This document shows, one piece after another, positions 17,101 to 24,679 of a DNA stretch of 64,000 bases. How positions within the stretch are numbered: the stretch's first letter is position 1; every line of letters begins with the position of its first letter. The notes beneath the pieces were generated by a model. The model did not search any database and was not told where the DNA came from. It worked only from the letters and a program-made list of their open reading frames with translations. The DNA comes from Planctomycetota bacterium (GTDB lineage Bacteria > Planctomycetota > UBA1135 > GCA-002686595). Location: positions 434,001 to 498,000 of the forward strand of contig JADJNY010000003.1 in the NCBI GenBank assembly GCA_016714045.1, in the 5' to 3' direction. A program made the position numbers and the translations under genes.

Positions 17101-18488
17101 CACGCACCTCCGTCGAGAGCCTGTGCGCCTTCATCGTCCGCTCGCGCGACGCAGCGAGCTCGGCCGACGCGGGGTCGTCGCTCACGCTGCTCGATCTCGG
17201 GCCGCTCGCCGACCTTCGTGCCGCGACCGATGCTTGGCGCGCCGCCGTGGGCGTCGACCTGCAACGCGGGATCGCGGTCGGCCCTTCAGCGGGTGACCTC
17301 ACGCGCGAGCGCGGGCTCGAGTTGCGGCGTCGGGTGCTGGATCCCGTGCTCGCCGAGGTGGGCGACGCACGCCACATCGTGGTCGTCCCCGACGACGTGC
17401 TGCATCTCGTGCCGCTCGAGGCCTTGCCGTTGGAGGCGAGCGAGGTGGGAGAGGGCCGAGCGGCCGGGCCGGGCAAGGACGTACCTTCCTCGCCCGCGAA
17501 GGCCGGTCAGCGCGCAGCGACCGATGAGCCAGGCTCCGCGCGCACGCCGCTGGTCGGTGATCGCTTTCGCATCGAGGTGCGCGCGACGCTGGGCGAGTTG
17601 CTTGACGTGCCGCTCGCGCTCTCGGGCGAGACTGCGCTGCTGGCCGTCGGCGGAGCTTCGTTCAACTCCGAGCCGGTGGCGCTCGATGCGGATGACATTG
17701 CCGCGTTGGAGGCGGAAGCGAAAGTTGGTGCCCAGGTCGCCGGCCTTGTGCGCGGGACCGCGTGGGAGCGCGGCTTCGAGCCCTTGCCGTACACGGGACA
17801 GGAAGCGCGCGGCGTCGAGGCCTTGTTCGCCGAGGTCTTCGATCAGGAGGGGAGGACGCTGCTGCTCGAGAAGCGCACGGCCTCACGCGCGGCGTTGCAG
17901 GAGCTCGCGCCGCGCGCGCGCTGGTTGCACATCGCGACGCACGGGTGGTTCGCGCCCGCGTCGATTCGGTCGTGGGAGGATCGCGATCCGGTCGACTCGA
18001 AGTCGGGGCTTGGGCTGCGTCTCAGCGGCGAGGAAACCGTCAAGGGCATGAGCCCGATGATGCTCTGCGGCCTCGCGCTCGCGGGTGCGAACCTGCCCGA
18101 AGACGCCGTCGGTCGCGCGCCGGGCTTGCTGACAGCGGACGAGCTCTCGACGCTCGACCTCTCGAACTGCGAGCTCGCGGTGCTCAGCGCCTGCGACACC
18201 GCGCGCGGCGAGATGCGGCGCGCGGGGCAGGGCGTCGCGAGCTTGCAGAAGGCGCTGCAGATCGCGGGCGCGCGCTCGGTGATCACGTCCTTGTGGAAGG
18301 TGCCTGACGAGGCGACCAAGGACCTGATGCTCGATTTCTACCGGCGCGTGTGGGTCGAGAAGAAGCCCAAGTGGCAGGCGCTGTGGGAAGCGAAGACGCG
18401 TCTGCGCGAGGCGAAGGACGAGGCGGGCAATCCCAAGTACACGCTGCGCGACTGGGCGGCGTGGGTGCTGACGGGCGAGCCTGAGTAG
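14127..18488 (+). CDS. Large TPR-repeat CHAT-domain (caspase-like) protein
   Basis: A 1453-residue protein. A short hydrophobic N-terminus (MLLLVLALAQQ) may be a signal or anchor. A PPC-like beta domain follows at about residues 20-140. Fourteen tandem 42-residue kinesin-light-chain-type TPRs (consensus TLPEEHPDLQAAR..LA..L..LGDLQGARAL) run from about residue 214 to 780. A nonrepeat linker comes next, then a C-terminal CHAT protease domain. The catalytic pair is visible: His1272 in HIATHG and Cys1356 in LSACDT, followed by GARSVITSLWKVPD. The Shine-Dalgarno AGGAAGGG supports this start. CHAT proteases are caspase/separase relatives; TPR-CHAT proteins act as regulated proteases in other bacteria. 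The target here is unknown and the gene stands alone. Confidence 0.92.
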   Translation: MLLLVLALAQQTFDPFPPTPFDRVIAITLDAQDTVLAGHGRAERVTYRTEFSGTLHLWTKSAGELDLFLRVETPAGELVMEDDNTGGVTTPYVKLEVEAGRELVIVTAVAKGESLGSAELCAIAAPETSETRAVAEAAKVAIHEVKRIREAGDLDAGRKRAQETLDACLAVPAGRSSELVIAGMWELQFETDRLSLLRPTEAARRHAHGHRTRTLPEHHPDLQRARVNLAATLNTLGDPKGARALLERGLEVLLRTLPEDHPDLQTARLSLAATIKSLGDLEGARALEKSVLEIRLRTLPEDHPDLQRAELNLAATLYKLGNFEGARTLQEHVLEVRTRTLPEEHPDLHAVGHSLAVTLFKLGDFEGARVLQDRVLEVRTRTLPEEHPDLHAARHNLAATRLSLGDLEGARALQERVLEVFSRTLPEEHPGLQMARQNLAMTLRTLGELRGALKLEERVLDVRTKTLPEEHPDLQAARGNLALTMHALGDLQGARALQERVLQVRMRSLPEEHPHVQLARLGLAGTIAALGDLQGARGLEERALEVLTKTLPEEHPDLQAARTGLAATIAQLGDDPAARALAERVLEVRTKTLPEDHPDLQAARHNLAATMHSLGDLQGARALQERVLEVLAKTLPEEHPNLQGARQNLAATMHSLGDLQGARALEERVLEVLTRTLPSQHPDLQGARQNLATTIASLGDMQSARALQERALEVLSETLPEEHPDLQAARLNLAGMIKALGDLQGASALQERVLEVYSRTLPEEHPNLQRTRYNLAGTLLTQASGPSRGPGREKSRERDGESGRGLNLLRDISWAQSRNAREVRLHVPVREAEARSASLTDFLGFTLSVALGYGGSDPCTTLQPAAFLYSESTRNAGVASSAAGRRGARAEGYAEARARLRHATDELARLVQAGTSREGFRTALAEREAAETELLELGRKASGGKATGLELDLDTLSAALKPGDAAVAYRSYTRFDLKWPAAPNADGVTAPARTSVESLCAFIVRSRDAASSADAGSSLTLLDLGPLADLRAATDAWRAAVGVDLQRGIAVGPSAGDLTRERGLELRRRVLDPVLAEVGDARHIVVVPDDVLHLVPLEALPLEASEVGEGRAAGPGKDVPSSPAKAGQRAATDEPGSARTPLVGDRFRIEVRATLGELLDVPLALSGETALLAVGGASFNSEPVALDADDIAALEAEAKVGAQVAGLVRGTAWERGFEPLPYTGQEARGVEALFAEVFDQEGRTLLLEKRTASRAALQELAPRARWLHIATHGWFAPASIRSWEDRDPVDSKSGLGLRLSGEETVKGMSPMMLCGLALAGANLPEDAVGRAPGLLTADELSTLDLSNCELAVLSACDTARGEMRRAGQGVASLQKALQIAGARSVITSLWKVPDEATKDLMLDFYRRVWVEKKPKWQALWEAKTRLREAKDEAGNPKYTLRDWAAWVLTGEPE
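14766..16470 (+). repeat. Tandem 126-bp coding repeats (14 TPR units)
   Basis: Successive units are exactly 126 bp apart: the first ACG of the TLPE motif is at 14766 and the fourteenth at 16404, which is 13 x 126. There is no indel across 1.7 kb. Neighbouring units in the second half (for example around 15960-16200) are nearly identical at DNA level, which suggests recent duplication or gene conversion. The array could vary in copy number between strains. Confidence 0.9.
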
Positions 18489-18879
18489 TGGCGCGGGGAG
18501 CGAGGTCCCGACGGACCGAATGCGGCTGGACACGGTGCGGCGACGCACTCGGCGCGGGTGTTTTGTCCGATTCCGTGCCGGCGGCGGAAATGGGGGACTC
18601 GTAGGTTTCGGTGTTCCTGGAAAGGGGCCGGCTGCGGTTGCGCTCGCGTTTGAGGTCACAAACTGTGACCTCAAAGAAGTCGTGACGAGGCAGCGGGTTG
18701 CGTCGCGAGCGGCCCGGATGGTTGCGCGTCGGTCCATTCCGATGCGATCGCGCCGCACGGGCGCACCCGCCACGGCCGTGGCGTGCGTGGTCGCACGGCG
18801 AACGCGATGTGACCCGCTTGGCGATCGTGTCTAGATCAGCGTCCGAACCTTCGAACGCTCAGCTCATCGAGGTCTCTCC
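18489..18879. other. Intergenic region with a perfect palindrome
   Basis: A 391-bp spacer between the CHAT gene and the TolB-like gene. Base composition is locally less GC-rich than its neighbours. I see no convincing protein in it; a 104-codon plus-strand frame at 18520-18834 is basic and low in information. It contains the inverted repeat at 18649-18675. Confidence 0.5.
18649..18675. promoter_or_regulatory. Perfect 12-bp-arm inverted repeat (protein-binding site or hairpin)
   Basis: TTTGAGGTCACA and TGTGACCTCAAA flank AAC, a perfect 27-bp dyad. There is no T-run, which argues against a simple intrinsic terminator. Such a symmetric site fits a dimeric DNA-binding protein. Read on the minus strand it encodes LRSQFVTS, like a segment I remember from ORF6N-domain phage proteins. 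It could thus be a remnant or target of such an element (inference). Confidence 0.55.
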
Positions 18880-20577
18880 ATGTTCGCCTTCCATCCCTTC
18901 GTCTCTGCGCGCTTCGGCACGTCCTGCTCGGCGGCGTTCGCGCTAGCTCTCGCATCCGCACCGGCATTCGCACAGGGCGGGATCGACCGCGTCAGCGTGT
19001 CGACCAGCGGCTTGCAAGCGAACGCCCTCTCGAATCCGGGGGGAGTGAGCGCGGACGGTCGCTACGTCGTCTTCGATTCTGCGGCGACCAACCTCGTCTT
19101 AGGGGACGCGAATGGTCATCGGGACGTGTTCCTCCGTGATCGGGTCACGGGCACGACCACGCGCGTGAGCGTGGGCCTCGGGGGCGTCGAGGCGGACGGC
19201 CAATCGTTCGGCGCGAGGATTTCCGGCGACGGCAACCGGATCGTCTTCACCAGCAACGCCTCGAATCTCGTCGCGGGAGACATCGAGTCGCCGTCCAGCC
19301 CGGCATCGAGCGACTGCTATCTGTTCGACCGCGCCGCGGGTGTGATGCAGCGCCTGAGCGTGACGACGAGCGGTGCCGAGATCACGGGGCAGACTGCGGG
19401 CATCGACATCTCGGCCGACGGGACGACCGTGGTGTTCGCCTTCGGCGGCGACCTGACCACGGGAGCGCCGTCCCTCGGCAACGCCTACGCGCTCGACCTC
19501 GCGACGCAGGCCGTGGAGCGCCTCGACGTCACCTCGTCGGGCGCCGACTTGGGCACCGGCTGCATCGCGCCGCGCGTCTCCGCCGACGGCCGGTTCGTCA
19601 CGTTCGTCGTGGTGCTCCCTCCGCAACCTCCGGTCATCCAGCGGATCGCGGTGCGGGATCGCTTGCTCGGGATCACCACGATCGCGAGCGTGTCCGACGC
19701 GGGCGTGCTCGCGGACGACGACTGCGCGTGGCCGACGATCTCCGACGACGGCCGCGTCGTCGCGTTCGCGTCGATAGCGACGAACCTGCTCGCAACGCCG
19801 GTTTTCTTCGGGGAGTGTGCCTACTACCACGACCTCTCCACCGGGACGACCCACGCGGTGAACGTCGATGCCAGCGGTCTCCCGTTGCCCGGCTCGCGGC
19901 CCGTCGTGTCGCCGGACGGTAGGCGCATCGCGTTCATCACCGCGAACTCGCGCGCACCCATCCTCGATCTCACGACCGGGGTTGTCGTTCCCGCCGCCAC
20001 GACCGCCCGTGGCGAGCTCGCTAATACGATCGCGCAGGTGCTCGCGTTCAGCGCGGACGGCCGCTTCGGGCTCATCGCCAGCGGAGCCTCGAACCTCGTT
20101 GCAAACGACACGAACGCGATCACGGACGTGTTCGTAAAGACGGTCTTGCCGCGGTCCGCGACGAGCTACTGCACGCCGCGGGTGAACTCGCAGGGCTGCA
20201 CGCCCGTTCTCGCTGCATCCGGCGTCGCCGCCGCGAGCGGGGGCAACGCGTTCGTGCTCACCGCGACGAACCTGATCAACCGCTCGTCGGCCACGCTCTT
20301 CTGGAGCCTCGTCCAGTCAACCGATCCGTTCGCCGGCGGGACGATGTGCGTCGCGGCACCGCTGCGGCGTGCCTTCACCGCGTCGTCGGGCGGGAGCGCC
20401 ACCGGAGTCGACTGCACCGGCTCGCTCTCGTTCGATTTCAACCCGTTGATTCGCGCCGGCTCGTCGCCGGTCTTGATTCCAGGGTCGGTCGTGTACGCGC
20501 AGGTGACGTTCGTGGATGCAGGCGATCCCAGTGGAATCGGGCTGACGGACGCGATCGCGTTCCGGATCCTGCCCTGA
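18880..20577 (+). CDS. Secreted TolB/PD40-like beta-propeller protein
   Basis: A 565-residue exported protein. The signal peptide ends ALASAPAFAQ, and GAGG precedes the ATG. The body is a beta-propeller of six to eight blades with recurring ISADGRYVVF, SNLVAGD and DVFLRDRVTGTTTRVSV patterns (WD40-like PD40/TolB type). About 140 C-terminal residues start SYCTPRVNSQGCTPVLAASG and end AFRILP. They form a beta-rich module resembling the terminal domains of the other secreted proteins here. It presumably sits on the surface or outside the cell. No catalytic residues are seen. Confidence 0.85.
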   Translation: MFAFHPFVSARFGTSCSAAFALALASAPAFAQGGIDRVSVSTSGLQANALSNPGGVSADGRYVVFDSAATNLVLGDANGHRDVFLRDRVTGTTTRVSVGLGGVEADGQSFGARISGDGNRIVFTSNASNLVAGDIESPSSPASSDCYLFDRAAGVMQRLSVTTSGAEITGQTAGIDISADGTTVVFAFGGDLTTGAPSLGNAYALDLATQAVERLDVTSSGADLGTGCIAPRVSADGRFVTFVVVLPPQPPVIQRIAVRDRLLGITTIASVSDAGVLADDDCAWPTISDDGRVVAFASIATNLLATPVFFGECAYYHDLSTGTTHAVNVDASGLPLPGSRPVVSPDGRRIAFITANSRAPILDLTTGVVVPAATTARGELANTIAQVLAFSADGRFGLIASGASNLVANDTNAITDVFVKTVLPRSATSYCTPRVNSQGCTPVLAASGVAAASGGNAFVLTATNLINRSSATLFWSLVQSTDPFAGGTMCVAAPLRRAFTASSGGSATGVDCTGSLSFDFNPLIRAGSSPVLIPGSVVYAQVTFVDAGDPSGIGLTDAIAFRILP

Positions 20578-20695
20578 GTCGCACGAGTTCGCGATGCGTC
20601 GAGGGTCGCGCGCACGCGGCTCGTAACGCGCACGATCCAGGAGCACGGGTTGCGCTCGAGGTACCCGAGCATGCCTCCCCTCGCTCGAGCAAGCC

Positions 20696-21268
20696 CTACG
20701 ACGCGGCGCCGTCGGGCCACAACCACGCGAATGCGCCCGCCGTCGCCGCCGCGTAGATCAGGCCGTCGAGCATGTAGACAAAGGTGCTCGACCAGCGCTT
20801 GCCCATCCAGATCGAGTCGGACGGGGCGGCCCAGGCGTAGGCGAGCCACGTCGCGACGCCGACCACCTGGAACACGTGCAGGTAGTCGGCCCCGGGCGCA
20901 ATCGTCGCGCGTGCGAGGTAGGCGACGACGAGCGAGACGACGAGGGAATACGCGAACCACTTGCCGAGGAACGGCCCGAGCTGCACCGCTCCGTTCTCAC
21001 GCACGTACATGACGACGTTCGGGCCCTCGACGTACTTGCGTTGCATCTCCGGCGTCGCCATCTCCTTGCCGTCCTCGCAGAACGGCATGACGTACTTGCC
21101 GGGCACGGGCTTGGACTTGTTGATCGCCGCGCGCACCGCGTCCTCGTTCGGCAGCGTCTTGTACTCGGAGCGGTGCCAGCGGACGACCATGTGGATGAGC
21201 GAGCTCGCGATGAACACGAGCACGGCGGAGACGAGCGAGGGAACGAGCAGATCGGACCACGAGACCAT
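20696..21268 (-). CDS. Small integral membrane protein, unknown family
   Basis: A 190-residue protein with about four membrane helices: one near the N-terminus (LLVPSLVSAVLVFIASSLIHMVV) and three in the C-terminal half (WFAYSLVVSLVVAYLA; VVGVATWLAYAWAA; LIYAAATAGAFAWLW). A soluble loop of about 70 residues lies between (NKSKPVPGKYVMPFCEDGKEMATPEMQRKYVEG in part). The ATG giving MVSWSDLL has a strong AGGAGG. It is downstream of the amidotransferase gene in the same direction with a 101-bp gap. I do not recognise the family. Confidence 0.8.
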   Translation of the reverse strand: MVSWSDLLVPSLVSAVLVFIASSLIHMVVRWHRSEYKTLPNEDAVRAAINKSKPVPGKYVMPFCEDGKEMATPEMQRKYVEGPNVVMYVRENGAVQLGPFLGKWFAYSLVVSLVVAYLARATIAPGADYLHVFQVVGVATWLAYAWAAPSDSIWMGKRWSSTFVYMLDGLIYAAATAGAFAWLWPDGAAS

Positions 21269-21369
21269 GAGCTCCTCCTGCGAACGGGGCCGACAGGACA
21301 ACGCGCGCTCGCGCGGCGATCAAGTGCGCGCGTGCGGAACCGGGCGACGCGGCGCGCCGCGCCTGACGC

Positions 21370-23319
21370 TCAATACTGCTTCGGCACCGCGTTCAGCTTC
21401 GTCAGCGCTTCCTCGCAGTTGACGCCGATCAGCTGGAAGTACTCGCGGATCGAGTGCCACCGCGGCGGGCTGAAGTCCTTCGCGCGCTGCAAGCCCTGCG
21501 CACGCGTCATCTGGCCCTCGCGGATCATGTTGCTGATCATGACCTCGTCCTCGGCCCAGCCCGCGATCGTCTGGTAGATGAAGTTGTACCAGGCCGCCGA
21601 ACCGTCGCCGATGCGCCACGTGCTCTTCGTGTCCGTCGCGACTTCCCAGTCGTACTCGCGCTGGATCGTCCCGACGATCTCCTCCTCCGTCCACGGCAGG
21701 TAGTGGAAGAGGTAGAGGAAGTCGTCCTTCTGCACGAACGTCGCGTAGTAGGCCCAGAGCGTGTCGAGCACCGACTCGTTCCAGTAGCCGGGGTTCTTCA
21801 CGTAGTTCTTGAAGTAATACCAGAGCAGCGCCATCTCGTTCCGGAACGAGAGGCCCGTCAGCGTCATCCCGTGGTCGTCCTCGAGGATCCCGCACAAGCC
21901 CGTCTTGTAGGGCGTGTCCTCGATCATGTTGCCCGTGCAGAAGACGACGAGCTTGATGCCCGTCTCCTTCCGGAGCTGCCGCGCGTAGTGATAGAACTGC
22001 TTGTCGCCCGCGGTGAACAGCGTGACCATGCCGAGCTCGGGCCTCTTCAGCCACGCCTCGACGTTTTTGCGGATGTAGCGCCGCTTCGCCTGGATGTCCG
22101 CGCTGCGCAGGATGTGCTCGACGCCGAGCTTGCCGCACACGCGCGCCTGGTTGCGGCGCGCGAGATCGGTGACCATGCCCCAGTCGTACGTGAAGGCGAC
22201 GGGGTTCATCCCGAGCACCTTCTTCATGTAGTGGAGCCCGTAGCACGAGTCGCGGCCGCCGCTGAACGCGACGATCACGTCGGGCGAGCCGTCCTTCGAT
22301 CGATACGGCTCGACGAGCTTCTCGAGCGCCTCCGGCCCCTTCGGCGCGATCTTCCGCCAGTGGTTGCAGTACGAGCACACTCCGTTTGCGTCGAAGCGCA
22401 TGAACGGATAGCTCTCGGGCAGGATGCACTTCGTGCAGCGCCGCAATTGATCGGGCGTGCGCTGGTGGTTCGTGATCGCGAGCGGCTTCGAGCGCCGGTG
22501 CGCTTCGACCTTCGCGGCCTCGCCGGGTTTCGGCTGCAGCGCGAACTTCTGCAGCGACAGATCGCGCAACGACACGACCATACCGCTGAACGCGGGCACC
22601 TGCTGGATCTCGACCTTGCCGACGACGCGCTCGAGCTGCGTGCGGTCGATCAGCTCCTGCAGGATGAAGCGCTCGGACGCGAACGCGAAGAAGGTGCCCT
22701 TCTGGTTGCGAACGAAGTGCAAGGAGCCCGTGTTCGTCGCGAGCAGCAGGTCGTCGAGCTCGTCGAAGAGCACGCCGATCGACGCGGCGCCCTGGATCTC
22801 GCCGAACGTCTTCACCGTGGCGCCCGCGAGATCGCCCGACGTGTCCCAGTGCTTGCGCAGGATGCTGACGAGCACCTCGGTGTCGACGTCGCTCGTACGG
22901 ATCAGGTCCTTGTGCTTCGCCCACAGCGCCGCGTCGTTGACGATGATCCCGTTGTGGACGCCGACCGTCCCGCGCGCGATGACGGGCTGGTTGTTGTCGG
23001 CGTTCGACTGGAAGCCGTTCGTCACGAGGCGCGTGTGCCCCGTGATCGCGAGCCCCGTCGGCGCGTTCTGCTGCAGGTTCTTCCCGTAGAGTTCGAGCGC
23101 GCGCCGGAAGAGCTTCGCGAACACGTCGCTCCCGAGGAACGCCTCGACCGACCCCGCCTGCTTGAGGACGTCGATGTTCTCGCCGTTGAAGCTCGTGAAG
23201 CCGGCTGCTTCGCTGCCGCGCGTCTTCGAGTACTGGTACAGGGCCTCGATCACGCTCCCCGCGAACTGCGAGGTGATGGCCGTGTCCTTGCCGAAGACGA
23301 CACCGAAGATTCCGCACAT
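21370..23319 (-). CDS. Class-II glutamine amidotransferase fused to WbpG/PseA-like N-acetyl sugar amidotransferase
   Basis: A 649-residue two-domain enzyme. The N-terminal Ntn-glutaminase starts MCGIFGVV, with Cys2 as nucleophile (PurF/AsnB class) and HNGIIVND typical of the fold. The C-terminal part has zinc-like pairs CTKC (295/298) and CSYC, then a PP-loop FSGGRDS (352-358). These match WbpG/PseA sugar amidotransferases, which make acetamidino sugars for surface polysaccharide. In WbpG systems ammonia usually comes from separate HisH/HisF-like partners. Here the glutaminase is on the same chain, as in asparagine synthetase. It lies 32 bp after the GT2 gene, supporting a glycan operon. Confidence 0.88.
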   Translation of the reverse strand: MCGIFGVVFGKDTAITSQFAGSVIEALYQYSKTRGSEAAGFTSFNGENIDVLKQAGSVEAFLGSDVFAKLFRRALELYGKNLQQNAPTGLAITGHTRLVTNGFQSNADNNQPVIARGTVGVHNGIIVNDAALWAKHKDLIRTSDVDTEVLVSILRKHWDTSGDLAGATVKTFGEIQGAASIGVLFDELDDLLLATNTGSLHFVRNQKGTFFAFASERFILQELIDRTQLERVVGKVEIQQVPAFSGMVVSLRDLSLQKFALQPKPGEAAKVEAHRRSKPLAITNHQRTPDQLRRCTKCILPESYPFMRFDANGVCSYCNHWRKIAPKGPEALEKLVEPYRSKDGSPDVIVAFSGGRDSCYGLHYMKKVLGMNPVAFTYDWGMVTDLARRNQARVCGKLGVEHILRSADIQAKRRYIRKNVEAWLKRPELGMVTLFTAGDKQFYHYARQLRKETGIKLVVFCTGNMIEDTPYKTGLCGILEDDHGMTLTGLSFRNEMALLWYYFKNYVKNPGYWNESVLDTLWAYYATFVQKDDFLYLFHYLPWTEEEIVGTIQREYDWEVATDTKSTWRIGDGSAAWYNFIYQTIAGWAEDEVMISNMIREGQMTRAQGLQRAKDFSPPRWHSIREYFQLIGVNCEEALTKLNAVPKQY

Positions 23320-23351
23320 GGCGCGTGGTGGGGGCGAGTCGAAGGTGGAGC

Positions 23352-24476
23352 TCAGTGCGCGTCGCGTTCGCTGCGCACGAGCGGGGGGGAGACGGGCGTG
23401 CGCGGGACGAGGGAGACGTCCAGCACGACGGCTTGCAGCACGAACTGCACGCCCAGGATGACCGGGAGCGCGACGGCCATGACGTCGCCGGCGGCGGCCG
23501 GCGGCGCGTTCTCGGGGCGCGTCGCGTAGTAGTAGACGGCGTTCGCGATGCCGAAGCAGAGCATGGGCACGCCGATGAGCAGGAACACGGAGAGCGCCGT
23601 GAAGTCGTGGACGAAGTAGCGCCACACGAGCCGCCGGAAGAGCCCGTACAGGAGCTTCGGCGGGAACTCGAGCAGCACCTTCGTCGGCGACAGGTTCGAC
23701 ACCTCGTCGCCGTAGCGCGCGGGGATCGGCACGTCGCGCACGACGGCGCGCAGGATGCCGAGCTCGACGAGGAAGCCCGACTCGAAGTAGTAGCGCTTCG
23801 GCAGACGCGCGAGCTCGATCTTCTCGAGCACACTCGTTCGGATCGCGACGTAGCCGTTGGCCGGATCGAACGTGTTCCAGTACCCCGACGCGAGCTTGAC
23901 GAGGAACGTGAGCCCCGCGTTGCCGAGGATGCGCACGAGCGGCATCTGCTGCAGCGACTGCAGCGACGCGTAGCGGTTGCACTTGACCATGTCCGCCTCG
24001 TTCGCGAGCAGCGGCGCGAGGATCGCGGGCAGGTGCGCGGGATCCATCTGGTCGTCGCCGTCCATCTTCACGGCGATGTCGAGCTTCTGGCGCACGGCCT
24101 CGGCGAAGCCGGTCGCCATCGCGCCGCCGACGCCTTGGTTCACCGCGTGGCGCAGGAGCGTCACGCGCGGATCGCGCAGGCGCTCGACGACGGCCGCGGT
24201 GTCGTCGGGGCTCTTGTCCTCTACGACGATGATCGACTCGATCCACGGAGGGAGGCCGCGGATCACGCGCTCGATCTGTCCGGCCACGCGGTAGGCCGGA
24301 ATCACGACGCCGACGCGCACGCGGCCGAGGGCGGCGGGGCGCGGGAGAGCGTTCGTGGTCGGGGGCGCGTCGGTCACGGGGGGGGCGTCCAGGATCGGCA
24401 CGGGACCGGGGGCTCGGACGGGCACCGGCGGCTCGGTTCGAGCGCCGCGTTGGAGTCCGTGGGAGTCCGGGGCCAT
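23352..24476 (-). CDS. GT2 glycosyltransferase (DPM1/polyprenyl-phosphate type) with C-terminal membrane helices
   Basis: A 374-residue enzyme. After a Pro-rich leader of about 55 residues comes the GT-A fold: VGVVIPAYRVAGQIERVI, then VEDKSPDD (donor-binding) and KMDGDDQMDP (DxD metal site). Two membrane helices at the C-terminus (LSVFLLIGVPMLCFGIANAV; VALPVILGVQFVLQAVV) resemble the polyprenyl-phosphate sugar transferases. It probably charges a lipid carrier with sugar for the GT39-like enzymes nearby. It is the first gene of the pair with the amidotransferase. The start is the first ATG; a shorter start inside the leader is possible. Confidence 0.88.
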   Translation of the reverse strand: MAPDSHGLQRGARTEPPVPVRAPGPVPILDAPPVTDAPPTTNALPRPAALGRVRVGVVIPAYRVAGQIERVIRGLPPWIESIIVVEDKSPDDTAAVVERLRDPRVTLLRHAVNQGVGGAMATGFAEAVRQKLDIAVKMDGDDQMDPAHLPAILAPLLANEADMVKCNRYASLQSLQQMPLVRILGNAGLTFLVKLASGYWNTFDPANGYVAIRTSVLEKIELARLPKRYYFESGFLVELGILRAVVRDVPIPARYGDEVSNLSPTKVLLEFPPKLLYGLFRRLVWRYFVHDFTALSVFLLIGVPMLCFGIANAVYYYATRPENAPPAAAGDVMAVALPVILGVQFVLQAVVLDVSLVPRTPVSPPLVRSERDAH

Positions 24477-24679
24477 GGTTCGAGTCCCGCCACGTTAGGC
24501 GAGGGAGTCGAAGGGGTCCAGCGAGCCTGGATCGGCACGCAGCGCGCCGGGGTTGAACGACCGGAAGGACTTTCCGCTCCGCCCCGCGACGGGCGCGGCG
24601 AAAGGGCGGGCTCCGGCCCGTTCCGGGGACGAAGGCGCGTCCTCCGGGCGTCGCGCCGGGCGCCGGTCCGCGCCGCGGT

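Noticed and set aside
18520..18834. 104-codon plus-strand frame in the CHAT/TolB spacer
   Set aside because: Basic low-information sequence with no Shine-Dalgarno and a palindrome inside; I treat it as noncoding.
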